From Acanthopleura granulata (lineage: Eukaryota; Mollusca; Polyplacophora; Chitonida; Chitonidae): a stretch of 64,000 bases of DNA. Below the pieces are notes generated by a model that saw only the letters and a list, made by a program, of their open reading frames with translations, searched no databases and was not told the DNA's origin. The DNA is taken from the NCBI GenBank assembly GCA_016165875.1, contig JABBOT010000080.1:6926759-6990758 (forward strand). The letters are read 5' to 3'. This document shows positions 35,601 through 47,200 of this stretch, in pieces (position 1 is the stretch's first letter; every line of letters begins with the position of its first letter). A program made the translations under genes and the position numbers.

Positions 35601-37435
35601 CTAAAGTTGATGCCCAGAGTTAACCTTTCTTGTGTTGAGTTCTGCTGCATGTTTGTTTTAGAAAATTTTATAATGGGTAGATGTAAGGTAATAATTCAGT
35701 AAAATGAATTCAGACATTTGATATCTATTTAAAAAAATGCAATTTTTAAGCCCTCAGCCTGCAGGAATATTTTGTTGTTTTTGTAAGGCAGACTCAAGCT
35801 ACACTAATAGCGCTGTATGGCCGTTTGTGAAAAGTAAATAATTCAGAGGACAAATCTTGGTCAGTAGATAAAATATTACACTGTTCGAACCACATAATCG
35901 AACCAAAAGCTTTTAATTTGTGGATATAGTACCATTTATTTCTGTTTGTCAGCGTTTTGTGGTTACTTTAAATGGCTGGAATAGTATGCCCCTCAATCAA
36001 ACGATGATCGCAGTATTAATCACTAATTTGATTTATAATTTGGCTCTCATACCTTCTAGCTGAGACAGTTAATATATAATGTGAAATTATGGTACAGTTG
36101 TTTATCGTGCCTCGTTCATAAACAAAGGCCAGGCAACAGACTTATCTACATGCAAGAAACCTTGGCATTCTTCATAGAATACATTTTAAAGCTTACAAAT
36201 TCTAGTTATTTGTATAAATTTTGCAGTCCAAATGAATTGAATGAAAGACATCCAGGGTTAAAATGTACTGGACCAGTGAATATCTAAATCTAGTGTTTGC
36301 AAGTATGTTTTGTAAATACAACTGCAGGGCCTCAGCTTAGTTGGTTAGCGCATTAGAGCAGCGTAAAGACGAAGAAGCCTTTCACCAATACGGTCACTAT
36401 GAGTTCAGGTCCAGCTCATGCTGGCTTCCTCTCAGGCCCTACGTGGGAAGGTCTGCCAGCAACCTGCAGACGGTCATCTGTTTCCCCCGGGCTCTGTCTG
36501 GTTTCAGCCCACCATAATGCTGGCCGCTGTCGTATACGTGCAATATTCTTGAGTATGGCGTAAAACTCCAATCAAATAACTGAATACAACTGCAAAACAA
36601 TGTGACAATTGAAACAAAATATCAGCTAAAATTTTCCTTACGAACCTCCATTATGAAATTAGCTTCAAATGTATTAGATGGCTTAGGCTACTGCTGCAAA
36701 TTTTGCATTTCAAGCCCTGTTAGGGCATGTGCAAGGCATGAAGTTAAATTCTGTCGCTACATAGACAAGTTTGGTTTAACAACCCACAACAGTCGACGCT
36801 GTTCAATTTTGTATGGCATTGATGCCACTTCATTGTTGTGTCGCATTATGATTCGGTTCCAATCGTAATGCCACGGTTGACAGAACAGTTATGTAGGTAT
36901 AAAGTTTTTTTGGACTGTTGCAAAAATACAATATTGCCTATTGTTGCCATCATTTGCCATACAACTTAGGGCACTGCACATGTGTCAGAGCTTACACCGA
37001 AAGGGTCTTTTGGTGTTAAATGATTATGTGTTGATTGTGTTTTCCCCACAGCACTCTTGGACAAGTACCACCAGTGGTATTTCCGAGATCAGAGGGCGTC
37101 GCCAGGTCAAGGCCAGCGAGATGTCGGATTCCGATGACGAGGCTGAAGTCAAGCGGAAACCTAAGGATGAAGTTGATACTGCCGACACCGAGTCTTGGTT
37201 TGGGCAGAAGCGACGAGAGATGCTGGACAGTCTGGAGAGCCGAGCTTCCACCCTTGAACAGAAAGTGCAGCCATGGTCGAAGGCCAGAGCGATTAAGGAT
37301 GCTTCGGGCTGGACCTTCAGCACCTATCGCCCCATGGCCAAGTTTGGCCTCAACCGATCTGACATCCCCATCATTGTTTTTGTGACCTGTCTAGTTGTCA
37401 TTGGGGTCACATTCCTCATTGAGGAATACTTTTAG
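29661..37435 (+). CDS. Chromodomain protein with RS-rich linker and C-terminal membrane anchor
   Basis: Four exons (29661-29696, 34170-34325, 35121-35492, 37052-37435), all joined in phase 0, encode 315 residues. Residues 10-62 form a chromodomain (EFEVERILDHR, YLIRWKDFGPEEDTWEP, NLAHCRDLVEHY); the expected methyl-lysine cage positions are aromatic: F11, W32, F35. Residues about 84-160 are Arg/Ser-rich (SRSRSRSSSRSRSKKSSSS and similar). Exon 4 starts with a polar stretch, then an acidic SDSDDE, an amphipathic helix-like part (REMLDSLESRASTLEQKVQP), and one hydrophobic segment at about 293-311 (IPIIVFVTCLVVIGVTFLI), only four residues before the stop. This predicts a tail-anchored protein. I know no named family with this layout. 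LBR also combines a chromatin reader, an RS region and membrane anchoring, but with a Tudor domain and eight helices. The exon 1-exon 2 join is supported because it completes the chromodomain. The 4.5-kb intron 1 is full of MITEs and SINEs. Confidence 0.88.
30210..30372 (-). mobile_element. SINE family A fragment (head half)
   Basis: On the minus strand: GGGGCCTCCGTGGACGAGGT head, CTCACCAATGTGATTGCTGA, GAGTTCAAGCC (B-box-like), CCTCTCCAGTTGTGCGTGGG and AAGGTCC. The 3' tail is missing. Confidence 0.7.
31655..32538 (-). mobile_element. MITE family M, copy 3, interrupted by a SINE
   Basis: Inverted relative to copies 1 and 2. It begins CCTTAAAGTGAAGGACAG and carries the family blocks in reverse order. 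A family A SINE sits inside it (31956-32218). Its far end lacks about 45 bp and is joined straight to the start of copy 4 at about 32537. Confidence 0.75.
31956..32218 (+). mobile_element. SINE family A, full-length copy nested in MITE copy 3
   Basis: Most complete copy: head GGGGCCTCCGTGGCACAGTT with A box, B-box-like GAGTTCAAGTC, body with GGAAGGTCTGCTAACAACC and ATGGTCGTGGGTTTCC, and tail TAAGTGAAATATTCTTGGGT, ending AAAACACCAATCA. It splits the MITE between TCCTGGCACAACA and TCCTGACAACAGA, which look like a target-site duplication of about 12 bp; MITE copy 4 is uninterrupted here. Confidence 0.85.
32537..33186 (-). mobile_element. MITE family M, copy 4
   Basis: Complete inverted copy, from TAAAGTGAAAGGCAGC to AGCTGTCTTCTACTTAAAAG. 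It follows copy 3 head to tail and has no SINE insertion, so it shows the empty site. Confidence 0.8.
33860..34040. repeat. Dispersed repeat, copy 2 (also at 300-490)
   Basis: Shares TTAAAATACCAATAAAAACT, the GAGGCCC-T-run block and TTATGCCCA with 300-490. It ends about 130 bp before the chromodomain exon at 34170. Confidence 0.6.
36326..36586 (+). mobile_element. SINE family A (chromodomain gene intron 3)
   Basis: Head GGGCCTCAGCTTAGTTGGTT with an A-box-like GTTAGCGCATTAGAGCAG, B-box-like GAGTTCAGGTCCAGC, GGAAGGTCTGCCAGCAACC, and tail GTGCAATATTCTTGAGTATG, ending AAAACTCCAATCAAATAA. Confidence 0.8.
36735..37020 (+). repeat. Dispersed repeat R2, copy 2, next to exon 4 of the chromodomain gene
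   Basis: Matches 22690-22940 block by block (TTTTGTATGGCATTGATG, TTGACAGAACAG, ACTGTTGCAAAAATAC, TCAGAGCTTACACCGAAA). It ends about 30 bp before the splice acceptor at 37050-37051. Confidence 0.6.
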
Positions 37436-40400
37436 CTCACTCTAGCATCAGGTGAGTTCAGTGAATGACATACAAAAGAAGCTACAGAATGTAGTGTTTT
37501 TTGCCCCGAAAAGCAGTCTGGAAAATTGCATATTGAAAGGCAGCTAAAAGATGATACTATAATACATTTACATTTTTGTAGTAGCATTTCATCCTGTCTT
37601 TAAAAAAAAAAAAAAAAGCCTGAAAAATCATTCCTGTGATCAGTTTTTGAAATAGAACTATCAGAATCTGGACTTATTACACACAATATTTCAGGTGAAC
37701 TATAACCATATGTATGTGTAACAGAAGACACCTAAGGCCAGAAATTTAATATATGCTTGTGCTCTTAATACGCTTTATAACAAGTGGCCCCAAGCTCAGT
37801 TCATTTATTGTTGTTTGAAGAATTATGCAGGTTGTTTTCTTTAGTCCTGACAAAAAATTCCACAAATCGCACATTCTAATGGTCCATACGTGCAAAGTAT
37901 TTCACATAAAAGCCTTACAGTACTACTTTCGATGCCAACACTTAAGTTTTCAAATAACAAATTAATCAAACCTCATAAATAACTTTTAATTGACCCTTTA
38001 AGGTGGATGAATCGTTCCCAATCAGGCACAAGTTGTCACCTAAAAACAGATGAAATTTACTACGAGAAACTCTGTAGTCTGTGATAGGAGTTGAAAATTT
38101 TTCTACCAGAAGTTTTCACCACTAAATTTTCGAGATCTTGCAAGAAGCATTTCATACTTTTAGTACTTGCAAGAGAGGAATATAATGCATAGCATTGACT
38201 GTTCTGATTTTACTGGCTGTGATTTCAGTAGAGCTGTTCCAGACCTTGGTTTCTGTTTTTCCGCAAGGCATGACTGTCACACCCCTTGCGGAATATCAGG
38301 AGTGTGATTTGCACACGTAGGTTCACACTCCACGGACTCTTCATTATTTCAGATGTGTGTACACTATGTTAGCACATCTAGATTTTGTTTCCGAATTGTG
38401 ATAGCACACCTCAAATAGGAAGGTCTTGTGTTCTTAAATTGATTTAAATGTTTATAATTGTGATGCCTGATATGTGGTGTTTTCCTTGTTGTCTTTCAGG
38501 ACTTCCCCTCTGTACAGTTGAAGGCAGCAGCACTGAATACATCATGTCAAATGGCTTTTTATGTATCAATCACTCTGGGCTAATTATGCCTCGCAGACAT
38601 CTGTAATTGTTTTGCTTTATTTTTAATCATTTACTCAATTCTTATAAAAATGACATTTTACCCCAAACCAGTTCCTAGACCAGTCTTGGCTTATTTGGTC
38701 TGTTTACGTCTGGCACACGTTTAAAAAGCATTCAGTTTTTATGACCACATGGCTCTAGAGATTGGTGATATAGATTAAGCTAGCAAAATCTGGGCTAGAA
38801 ATCAGAGGAGATACCTTTTAGTAATGAAAAGTTTGTTTATAGTTTTCTGTTTTATCATAGAAAGTATTTTACGCAATATTCTGTGGAGCATGTCAATTTT
38901 TTGTAGAAACCTCCTTCACATTTTAACAGTTGTTCATGCCGAGATGAATGATTGTATTCCCATGCCTTTACTCCCACGCACTAGTAGCTTGTGTTTTGTT
39001 GGGGTTTTTTATTTTTTTTTCCTTTTGTTTTTGTTTTCCTTCAAAAAATCACGTTGTAGGGTTTAGGTAATTTTTTCTGTGGTAATTCAGTTGAATATTG
39101 CTGCTCAGAGTTTACTTGATATTGTGAACGGGCTCACTTGTGAAGCAAGAGGCACCTTTATAAAGCTGTAAATCATTGTTTAATTATATTTCCTTTTAAA
39201 CGATGTTGCCTCGTGGTGCTATAACCTGGACAACATCATTTACCAATTTTCGAGAAATTTGACAAATGAAGTTTTATTAAAGTGGACTTAAACATGTAAG
39301 TTTGGGAGGAAATTTTTTGCATACTCACACTGGTTGTATGTGTAGTATAATGTCAGCAATTTTTAACTTTAAATATCATGGTTGTTTCTGTAATGGAGAC
39401 TATCAAAAAATGTTAAAAGAAAAAAAACAAAAAATTAAAAAATTCAATATTTAGGTGAAGCTTGTCTGCGCAGTCTATTTTTTAGCAATTTTTACTCTAG
39501 AATAGATTTTTACTAAACAATTGTTTAAGACAAAGTGTGATCCTTTCTTAAATGAAATGCTGCTCTGAAAGGAATTTTTTCGTGCATGAACTAAATTTTT
39601 GCTGTATCCAAGGACACGATTTTGGTTGATGATCGCTTAATATTGCAATATGTTGACGTTACTTTTTATAAATAACATGATTTTCTCTGAAATGGTGTAA
39701 TTATTTGCACAAATGTGTTTTTCTTTATTTGGGTTTTATGAAGACTAGTGGTGTATTATAACCTATGTTCTTGGAGGTATTATAGCCTGCTTTTGAGAAA
39801 TGTGCTCTATTCAGCCAAGTTTTTGTTGATGTCTGTCAGGTATGAAGAAAATTAGCAGAATAGCATCACTTGTCTGTGTGAAGAATTTGATCACCGGTAA
39901 AGCTGTTTACCCCAGGTCTAGTATATCTGACCACCAGAAATCATTCTTTGTTAAATCTTTTTTCTCTGGACACCAGCTCTCTCATAACAAGGAGACACTT
40001 CCATAAATCTTTTACATTTTTACAAGTAAAGTTTACGGAATATTGATTTTCGAAATTTTGTGAAAGTGGGGCACAGAGAACTGTTTGTTATCAAACATAT
40101 GCTGCCACTGAAGTGATGGCAGCTTTGGCTTGGTTGAACATTTTTGTTAGTATCAGGTGAAGACTTCAATGTCCATTGGGAGGTTACTGTATTATCCCCG
40201 TGGAACTAATTTGCCGTTATTAGGTATATAACTTGCCTAGAATGTCTGATTTTGTCTTTCGAGCTACAAAGGAGGCAAAGTACAATTTACTGTACTCTTG
40301 ATGTACATGATTTCTCTTGGTTTACAGTTCCTAGTCTCTGAACTATAACTGAAGAGCCTTGGCATTATCTGAACATCTTGACCGTACATAACATTGAGAC

Positions 40401-40950
40401 TTCAGCATGGAATCATTTATCACAGTTTTATAAATGTCAGTTCTGGTGGAGAAGGGCAATAACTCTTACCTCAAAGGTTCCAAATTTCTGCTGTTATAAC
40501 TGGAAGTGCATGTACATGTAATTTGTTTGTACATAGTTAACATGGGATAAGATTATACTAGTATACAATTCATTTGAGTAGTTAACTGTGCATGTGTTAG
40601 TATTATATGTAAACAGAGTATTTTACTGTACTGGTAGGAAAAAAATTTCATACAGAATAAATCTACAGGAAAGAACTAATTGCAGTCATACCTCTAAGGC
40701 TAAGTAATCAGTGTATAAAAATTTCCCTTTGACTTGACTGTCATGCTGAAGTATTTTTGAGCTGTCAGAGCTTGACTTTATCCACTGGCAATTTCAACCC
40801 GCACAGCTTGTTTTAAACCAGTGATGAGGTATCCACATCAATGTCGTAATATACACTGCCATTGTATATGATGTCATTTTCCCATTTATGCCATACTCAT
40901 CAAATGTAGACAAATTTTGGTTAATAAAAAAGCAACAATATATATCCTTT
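37436..40950 (+). other. 3' UTR of the chromodomain gene, with an intron
   Basis: Sixteen bases after the stop codon a perfect donor (CATCAG then GTGAGTTC) at 37452 pairs well with an acceptor TTGTCTTTCAG ending at 38499. This gives a 3' UTR intron too close to the stop to trigger nonsense-mediated decay. The rest is AT-rich with no coding sequence. The AATAAA at 40923-40928 is followed by a strongly T/G-rich stretch (40960-41040), a good cleavage signal; an earlier AATAAA lies at 40656-40661. The UTR extent is inferred. Between about 40950 and 42077 only a SINE fragment (41636-41778) is recognised. Confidence 0.55.
40923..40928 (+). promoter_or_regulatory. Candidate polyadenylation signal AATAAA
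   Basis: AATAAA followed within about 35-110 bases by T/G-rich sequence (TTTTGTTTTTG, TTCTTGGTGTTC, CTTTTGGTG). It is the best end for the long 3' UTR of the chromodomain gene. Confidence 0.5.
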
Positions 40951-41635
40951 AAAACACTTTTGTTTTTGTTTTTTCTTGGTGTTCTTTTTCAGTGCTTTTG
41001 GTGCAATCTGTTTTTGTTACCATGTTGAATTCTACACTTGATTAGGGCAAATTGTTTTTTTTTTTATAATTGTTAAATGTAAGGTTACCCTATTGTATTT
41101 CTTTTTTATGATTAGGGTTTCATAGTCTACTTAAGAACACACTTATACGACATTGGTTAGTTTTGTATGATGAGCTCAGTCCTAGCCATGGATATCGCGC
41201 TACTCATAGGTGTGTTGGTTACAACAAGTTGATGGAACTCATAGATCTGTTAGCCCTACCTCAGGAACCCTTTTCCTCCATTCCTAACTGACTGCCACTG
41301 TAAAACAGTGGTTAAGAAATAATGATTCTTGATGTAGTCAGTGTTGTTCATTTAAGCGCATAACGCTGAAGTGTTGACAGTTTAGAATGAGGTGCCACAC
41401 TAATCTGCTGTGGACAAATTTGTCCACAAGCAATAAGGCATTATGGTTAGGTAATTTGGGGTTAAAAGTTGTACATAAAAGAATTGGCACATACACTGTT
41501 CATGACACATGATATTCATGATGTTCATTCTTTCCTGGAAAAAATCGGTTTATAAGAAAAATAATTTAATATGGTAGGGCTTTAAGGTATGGAAAGGAAA
41601 AAAGGATTGAAATTTTGGAAAAGCTGAGATGAATG

Positions 41636-41778
41636 ATCGTGGGTTTCCCCATGGAAAGGTTTCATTCAGACCTTCCCACATATGACCAGAGAGGAAGCCA
41701 GCCAGGGCTTGAAATCATAGCAACACATTGATAGGAGGCTTCAGTGGCATCCTAACCAGTAGGCCAGCGAGTCCCCTT
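41636..41778 (-). mobile_element. SINE family A fragment
   Basis: On the minus strand: GGGGACTCGCTGGCCTACTG head, CTATCAATGTG, GGCTTCCTCTCTGGTCATAT, GTGGGAAGGTCTGAATG and GGGGAAACCCACGATC. The 3' tail is missing. Confidence 0.65.
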
Positions 41779-42077
41779 CAAGTAAAGAAATGAAATGAAA
41801 ACTGAGAGGAGAGAAAACTGGTGACATCCATCCTATCCCGTTAGTAAGTTATTGTGCCAAATATACAGTCAATCAAGTCATTTGACATTGACATTATCCG
41901 TTGTATTTGTGTTGAATGTCTTTGCCAGGTTCAGAGGTATTGAGTGTGGAGCTCTCCTCACATTTTCGGTAAATTTAGCCGAGACTCAGAGATGTAGGTG
42001 ACAGCAAGATGAAAATTTCAAAATAGACCTTTTTCCTCGAACCTCTGGTAGAAAATCGTTGGGGTGTCTTAGGAAAG

Positions 42078-44240
42078 ATGCAACCTACACGAAACGCCAG
42101 AGAAAGACTGGCACAATTTCCTTACCATTTTATTCAGTGCAGCTTTCAGGTAACACGCGTCTTTTAGGTGTGACGAAATTTGAACCCCGAGTGGTAGATA
42201 GCTTGTAATTTCCTTTCGTCAGTCAGTTGTAAAATGTACCGTGTATTGGTACCTAATGTAGCCAGCTAAATGTTCCCCCTCCAAATTCAACAACTGACAT
42301 TTGCCTTGTCGGTCGATTGACCGGTAAACGTCAGAATATCAAATAAGGAGGAAGGTTTTAATTGTTGAATTAACATGCAAGTACACATATGCATGTATGT
42401 ATGCAGCTATTTGTTTTTGAATTTGAGTGATGGACTCAGTGTTGCGAAGAATGTCAGAATTTTAAATGACACCCTGAGTCTATGGAGATGGACTATCCAG
42501 CCAATGACGTTAAACTGACACTGGGTCGACCAGTCTTGTTTCCTTGCTTCAACCTCTCAGTGCTGAGCGCTAAGTGACACAGCAACAAGTAAATTAACAT
42601 GTAGATCTAATTTGATCTAATTTAACCTGAATTTATAATGTTGCTAATAAAATGTTTAATAAACAGCCTCTTTAAGATCTTAGGCATCTCTGACAAGCTC
42701 TAATAATTTACTGCTTTAACGGATATTTTTACAGCCGACCTATTTTGGTTACAGATATTTGACTTTCATCAGCTGGAAAAAAAACTAGTTAGAGCTCAAC
42801 ACTTACTAGCTAACTGTGTAATTAATATTAATGTTTCAGGCCTCGTCATATGCCAAATGTATGTCTGTGAAACAAGACTTAAAGAGGGATGACTGTGCCA
42901 AAGAATTCAAGGCACTGAAGGACTGTGTGAAAAAATCAGTGAGTCTTGAAACATCTTATATGGATAAAACAAAAAGCACATTATAAATGTATACATGTAT
43001 CAGTTGAAGTGAGTAAAAAAAGTACGCAATTATTCTTCCAGAGAGTTTTTAGTTACCTGTACATTTGTGGATTATGATTCTTCAGAATTCTTCAGGTATA
43101 CTTATTTTATTGTGAACAGCCCTTTCTAGTGATGCATCCTCCTCAGAATTTTACAAAAGTTATTGTACATGTATGTAGACAGAGATTTAAATAACCTAAA
43201 GCATTATTCAATGTTACACCAAAAGATGACAAACAGATTTTAAGAAACGATTTTGTTGATTAAGTGATATTGAAGATTTGAACAAATGATGCCTTTTCTA
43301 ATGATACATGTGGTTATATCTGCTGAGATGTTGTACATACCTGCACTTCAGTGCTTATTCCATGCTTTTAGGAAAACAGCTTACTACATTTTAAGGAGAT
43401 TCTTTCCATGCATAATCCTTGACTTTTCCTTAATGCTTTCTGTCGTCTCTTTAAAAGAAATTGCAGAATTCAGTAATGTGTGCAGACTAGTTTTATTAGT
43501 GTTGTGGCAAGCACAGGTTGGGGTTACATTTGTTTATGACTGGAGTATTTGTGAACACTCCATTGTTAAAAGGCACCCAGTCAGCAGGCTGAGATGAGGG
43601 GAAAAATTGTGTTGTAGATGTACTGTACATGTAGCACAGGTGCATGTAATACAGAAAGTTCAGCAGTGACCTGTCTGCATGGGGCTGATGCACTGCAAAG
43701 AGATGCCAAGAGAAAAAATAACCGTGTTGGTAATGTTTTGGTTTGAAATTAACAGAATGGTAAAGTGAACACCTTCACTGGTACTTCATAGTCAGGTGCG
43801 GATTCAAATTATTTTATGTTCGAAATTAACAAGATAGTCACATGCAGTCCATATGTGCAAAATATTTTCCATTTTTAATTCATCTTTTGACATCACATGT
43901 TCATGTAGTATACCTGACGTGCCCTCAGAATGTTGCATTTTGTCCCCGAAATACACCCATTACAAAAGGGCCCATATATATTTCAGTTCTGTTGTTGTTG
44001 AAATTACCTCGAAAATGTGAATGTTCCAGAAAGCTTGCCACTGGCCCTTGAAAGAGGAAGTGAAAGTCTTCATACATATGTTGTCTTTTAACTATGGTAT
44101 GGTCCCATTGATTATAGATATTTTTTTTATATACGCACTTCACTTCCCATAAAAGAGAACAAGTTTGCTAGTGTTTATTTTAAACTCATAATTGACCTAA
44201 TATTTGAGTGCTCTATTTGCAGATGGCGAAGAAAAGATGA
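42078..44240 (+). CDS. NDUFAF8: NADH dehydrogenase complex I assembly factor 8 homologue, twin CX9C
   Basis: NDUFAF8 is a small mitochondrial protein that works with NDUFAF5 in complex I assembly. Three tiny exons (42078-42149, 42840-42938, 44223-44240) are joined in phase 0 with GTAACA and GTGAGT donors and clean acceptors. The product is 62 residues (human 74). It has two CX9C pairs: C21 to C31 (CSFQASSYAKC) and C43 to C53 (CAKEFKALKDC), the CHCH fold that is oxidised on import into the intermembrane space. The N-terminal RERLAQFP matches RSRLRAFP of human NDUFAF8. An in-frame TAG at 42024 supports ATG 42078 as the start. The last exon adds only MAKKR before TGA. The gene is plausible despite its size because the fold, cysteine spacing and flanking residues agree. 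Confidence 0.88.
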
Positions 44241-47200
44241 CCCCCCGCCAAGGAGTTACCTCCCCTTGTGTGTTACTGAACTGTGTTGAGGTCCATTGTC
44301 CTTGCCAGAAAGCTAGTGTGGAAAAGGAACGATACTTTGAGAACTTGCTTTGGAGTGAACACTTTAATGCTGTCATGGGCAGTTTAAGAGACTGGCAATG
44401 TAGGCAAATTAGAAGAGTTGTAGGAGGCAATTTAGGGAGCTCGAAAACAATTCTGGAGCAAGGGGCCTTCGTGACTTGTTGTTTGTTTAGCATATACTGA
44501 CCCCAGCCATTCTGAAATCCCCTTAAACTGATGCGGTTCAAATATCTGCAGTTTCTGTCTACGGCTTTGTGAACTTTCAAACTGCAATGACCTGGTTCAG
44601 CTTATGTTAGTGAATAATGCTGCAGGATGAGTTTGCGTGTCCCACAAGTATATACATGTAGGTAATATATTTTGAAAGCTCTGACTTTTATGCAGTGTTT
44701 CTGTGAAGTCTTCAAAATGTATTCTTTATAAACCAAAGTTTCTCCACAATATGGCTGAGATATTGCCTACGTGGTATTAATTCATTCAAACCAAAATGTT
44801 TTCGTAACTGGGTAATGAAATTTGGGAGATGCATCTCTCAAAGGTTATCTCCCTTTATCCTAGTTCTGAGGACTCACACTTCCACAATGTGTATGGTTTT
44901 AATCAGTACTCTTAACAGTATCCCAGCATACCTGCTTGATTGGAGTTGAACATCCCCAGAATCATACATGTTGGCATGTGTTGATGTGGTTTCCTTATAG
45001 CTGGAAGGTTTTCACTGGCCCAATTTACACAGTTGTTCACAAAAGATGCCTCACTGTGAAGCAATATGAAACACATCACAACCAGGAGAACAGGTTTATT
45101 GGGGCAAGATGAGACTTTCAGTAACTTTCCCAAAATACAGGCCACCAAGCTTGATGTTCAGACAAACCATTTTCAGATATTCACTTTGACTCAGCAGGTG
45201 TTAATTGATTGATTTATGTGATTGGAGTTTTACACTGAATTCAAGACCATCCACTTGTTGCTGACAGACCTTCTGTCATGTGACCGGAGAGGAAACCAGC
45301 CAGAGCTGGACTAACACAAACAGCAACGGTGCTAGCCAAGCAGGTCTCCATCAGGAATTGAACCTGTTCTTCTCAGGTGCACATGATCAGATTAACTGCT
45401 TTCTTATTGTCATTTCACTTGCATATAAAACAATAGAAGTCAGTTGTTCATTTGATTGTTTTTGTGTCAGAGTTATAGTTATCACTCACATGATGGCAGT
45501 CAGTTTTACAAGTGGTGAAGACTGAAGTGAGTGGAGGAAACTGCCAACCTTTGGCAAGTGAAAACTAATAGCTGACCATGTCCCACTTAAAACATGGTCT
45601 TGCCTAACATACGGTTGCTGGACCAGTTCCCGTACATGTAGCTTGTAACAAGCACTATCACCCAATTGTTGACACCAAAGCCACCACGAACTGTAACAGA
45701 AAGGAAACAGGTACGCGTGACATTTCAGGAAACAATGGCGAATCATACTTTTTGACAATAAGTTATTTTATTCAGTAAATGAATCATTAAAAAAACAAAC
45801 ACCTTCCACCATAGCCAGAAATATTCTCTCACATTCCATTGTTCATACAATCCTAGTAAGTACATGTAGTCTCTCCGTATTGCTCGATGCCTTCATATGA
45901 ATTGCTCGATACTTTAATATGAACATGGATACAAAGGAAAATAATTATGCATAATGAACATGTATTAATCTATTTGAGTGAAAATGTTCTTGAAGATGAA
46001 TCGGCATTCATTTAAGGCACAGAATATATATATATATATATCTATCTAATACATATTTCTACAAAATTAGTTACACGATTTATGTTTAGGAAGACATAAC
46101 CTTTTCTCGATGTTCATCCCAAAAAGAATGGTTATAATAACTGTTTAAAAAAATCTGGAGTATATATGAGGAGAAAATGTGACTGATATTGGTGTAAAAA
46201 GATCGTTTGCGTGGCTGGATTGTTATCCAAAATATATATGTACACTGTAATGTGATTTTACACAGTATTCTCAAAGCGTGCAGGCAGGGGTCCAGTGGTC
46301 CTGACATGACTAGCATATACACTGTACATGCATATAAAACAGCTTTTTATAAAATTCACACATTATTTTGGTGTTTTAGTCATGTACAGTACCCGGTAAA
46401 GTCCCACCAGCTTGAAAGCAGATCAACCTGATTTAACTGTCGGGAAGTGGCGATTAAGGCACCGTTGTCAACAACTCTACTGGTGAGATAAATGCCACAA
46501 TATATTATATGGACAGGGTTAAAGAAAAAAAACAAAAAAAAACGTAATATGTTGTCCAGAGATGTTTTCATTTAACATGTTCCATAACATAATTTACTTG
46601 TAGTCCTATTTCATCATCACACTCTAATTGCATGGAAATGGGTGCTTATGTGAGCCTAAGGCAATTTGATAGTAAGGCAATGTCACTGATGATGAGCTCA
46701 GAATATTCTTTTGAAAACTAAATATCATTACATAAAGCTCGTGTTTTATCATAACACACTGTGACAGATTTTCGAGATGTATATTTGTTCTTTTATCACA
46801 GAACTTGAATGGGAATGTTACAAGCTTTTTTCCTTTTCAAAATGTATTGTTCAGAAATATTAACAAATAGAATGACCGTTTTACCAGGAGTACTAAAACG
46901 CAATACTAGCACACCTTAAGGACTGAAAATATTGTTCTAATCTATGATTATAATATACACTTAAAATAACATATATGTATTTGGCATGGTGAAACATCCA
47001 ATTTTGATGGACACCTCAAACAGAGCTGTATGTGAAAAGGGACCTAACTCTAAAATTTCTCCTTTTTGAGGGATATCCATGCCCCTAATAACTGAATAGT
47101 TAACGTTCAATTTTAACTTAATCCCTGCCAATTCAGTAGCTAAAAAGATAACAAGCATGTTCTCAAAAGCGTCACAGAGTATATGATTTCACATTCATGG

